Positions 6,642 through 7,927 of a DNA stretch of 7,927 bases are shown one piece after another. This DNA is from an uncultured Pseudomonadota bacterium (GTDB lineage Bacteria; Pseudomonadota; Gammaproteobacteria; Burkholderiales; Thiobacillaceae). Both the position numbers and the translations under genes were made by a program. The notes under the pieces were generated by a model. It searched no databases. It was not told where the DNA came from and saw only the letters and a list, made by a program, of their open reading frames with translations. Numbering within the stretch: the first letter of the stretch is position 1; every line of letters starts with the position of its first letter. The stretch covers positions 1 through 7,927 of the forward strand of contig CAISDD010000384.1 of the NCBI GenBank assembly GCA_903883985.1. The letters run 5' to 3'.

Positions 6642-7927
6642 TCACCAGTCGCCCGAAGCGCCACGGGGCGCTTTACCGGGTGAGGCAGGTCTGACCGCAG
6701 CCCGGTCGCCTGAGTTCGAAGTGGGATCGCTCGGCGCTGGGCCGACCACAGGCACACCTTCCTTGTTGAAGTGCCACTCGCCAATGGTTTCGAACTTGGG
6801 CGGTGTGCCAATATCAGGCTGTTGGGCGCTGGCGCCCACCGTGTCCCAGACCGCCTGGTTGCCGCCATGGTTCTCGCTGATTTTTCCAATTCGCACTGAT
6901 GACTTGTAGTCCTCGCTTAGTCGTCCGGCGTCCTCAGATATCTGCCGGCGACCTTTGTCTATGATGGTTGTCGCATCGCGTTTGTTTGCGCCCACCTGAC
7001 TCTTCAGGTCGTTGCCGACGGAGTGACCAGGCTGTACGCCTTGACGGGCTTGGCGGCTTCGGATGACAGCCTCGTTAGCGGTGGTCTGCTGGCCCATCGA
7101 GTTGTTGTCCGCGCCGCGAATCTGGGCATCGTATTGATCGCGCAACGGTGAGGATGACCAGCCCATGGCGTCGGTCAGCGGCATTGTCGGCCCCAGTGGG
7201 CTGTCAGTGGGAACGTAGCCGGTCGCTGAGCTGCCACCCCGCGCATAGGAGTAAGCGATCTCGGTAACCGCTCGTTGCAGCTTGATCGGGTCTTCCTCGC
7301 GAAGCAGTCCGCGCTCAGCCAGGCGCCGGGCGGCGTAGTTTGTGAAGTCCGTCTGGGTACCGCTGCTCCACTCGCGCATGAACTGCGCGGTGCGGGCCAA
7401 TTCCTTCGCACGGCCGTAGGCACTCTCGCTGGAGGTCTGGCGCTCGCTGGCTTCTCGTGACGAAGAGTCAAAGCCAGCAGTCGACGTCGTGCGGCTTCCG
7501 CGCGCCCACTGGTACGCCTCAGAGGAACGGAAATCCTTGACCACGGTGCTGGCGTCCGTGACCTGGGAGCTTTCGACAGCTTTCCGGGCATAGTCATAGG
7601 CGCTTTGGAGGCGCTGCTGATCGACGGAACGGCCTTCCGCTTTTGCTTCCGCACCGATCTCGGTCAGAGGAATCTTCGCTCCCAGTGAAGCCGCAGCGGC
7701 GATACTCTTGCCTACAGTCGAGTCGTCGCTCATTCCCAAACGGCGGTTTACATCCTTCGCCACGGAATTCAGCGTCTGGAATTGCGTGCTGGTCGAACCG
7801 CCTTCGGACGTGTTTGTGGCGCCGGATCGCTGTTGGGATTTCTCGAAACTGTCCTGGATGCCAATCGCATGGGTGAGTGCCGTGGTCTGGCTGCGCTGCA
7901 TGGCTTCGCGCTGCGTCGTGGCGAAGG
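6642..7927 (-). CDS. traG: TraG-like conjugation protein, C-terminal part (5' end outside window)
   Basis: The frame is open from the right edge to the TGA at 6642-6644, giving about 427 residues of a longer protein. The methionine at 7901 is internal: eight further codons (FATTQREA) read through to the edge without a stop. The visible part is hydrophilic, rich in Ser, Thr, Gln, Ala and Gly, lacks cysteine and has no membrane segment. It contains long helical stretches such as SAYGRAKELARTAQFMREW and NYAARRLAERGLLREED, resembling the C-terminal domain of F/SXT-type TraG. In those proteins an N-terminal membrane domain works in pilus assembly, and this C-terminal part in mating-pair stabilisation and, in relatives, entry exclusion in the recipient. 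The last ~60 residues are Pro/Ser/Gly-rich and probably disordered. It converges with the BREX operon. The family call is from sequence style and composition; the diagnostic TraG N-terminal domain is outside the window. Confidence 0.65.
   Translation of the reverse strand, partial: FATTQREAMQRSQTTALTHAIGIQDSFEKSQQRSGATNTSEGGSTSTQFQTLNSVAKDVNRRLGMSDDSTVGKSIAAAASLGAKIPLTEIGAEAKAEGRSVDQQRLQSAYDYARKAVESSQVTDASTVVKDFRSSEAYQWARGSRTTSTAGFDSSSREASERQTSSESAYGRAKELARTAQFMREWSSGTQTDFTNYAARRLAERGLLREEDPIKLQRAVTEIAYSYARGGSSATGYVPTDSPLGPTMPLTDAMGWSSSPLRDQYDAQIRGADNNSMGQQTTANEAVIRSRQARQGVQPGHSVGNDLKSQVGANKRDATTIIDKGRRQISEDAGRLSEDYKSSVRIGKISENHGGNQAVWDTVGASAQQPDIGTPPKFETIGEWHFNKEGVPVVGPAPSDPTSNSGDRAAVRPASPGKAPRGASGDW

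Noticed and set aside
6628..6643. Palindrome GAGAC-ccgggc-GTCTC at the traG stop
   Set aside because: A 5-bp stem without a T-tract on either strand; not enough for a terminator or attachment site.
6657..6674. Hairpin AGCGCC-acgg-GGCGCT followed by TT, as a possible terminator for the BREX operon
   Set aside because: Only a short T stretch follows and it lies inside the traG coding sequence, where GC-rich palindromes occur by chance. Kept out of the features.
1..7927. CRISPR array, tRNA, rRNA or insertion sequence
   Set aside because: Reading both strands showed no regularly spaced repeats, no cloverleaf-like segment and no transposase motif.

Overview
The window is GC-rich Proteobacterial DNA that looks like accessory, mobile sequence. 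Hand counts give about 56% G+C in the first several hundred bases and about 65-70% in sampled lines of the helicase gene. The codon usage, the F/SXT-type TraG tail on the minus strand and the BREX genes together suggest a beta- or gammaproteobacterial integrative conjugative element or plasmid. I cannot name the species from the sequence.

Positions 1-6306 hold one tightly packed rightward transcription unit. The genes are: the last 46 codons of a probable AAA-type ATPase (ends 143); a 217-aa TOPRIM-like DUF4276 protein (146-799); a 927-aa SNF2-type helicase matching BrxHII of type 3 BREX (801-3584, GTG start); a 664-aa PglZ alkaline-phosphatase-superfamily protein (3581-5575, ATGA overlap); and a 241-aa protein with a probable winged-helix segment (5581-6306) in the place where type 3 BREX operons carry their last gene, brxA. 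Junctions range from +5 nt to -4 nt, so translation is probably coupled. No promoter is visible, so the operon must start upstream.

The helicase-pglZ-small protein order is the 3' half of a type 3 BREX phage-defence operon. The brxF, brxC and pglX genes should lie to the left, outside the window. The ATPase/DUF4276 pair is not a BREX core component. It sits directly in front of brxHII and has lower G+C, so it looks like a second, OLD/PARIS-like ATPase-TOPRIM defence cassette inserted into the BREX operon.

Positions 6307-6641 are a gap of about 335 nt with no confident gene; one weak 87-codon ORF fits in it. From 6642 to the right edge, on the minus strand and convergent with BREX, lies the C-terminal part of a TraG-like conjugation protein that is open at the window edge. 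The defence operon therefore appears to be cargo next to the transfer module of a conjugative element.
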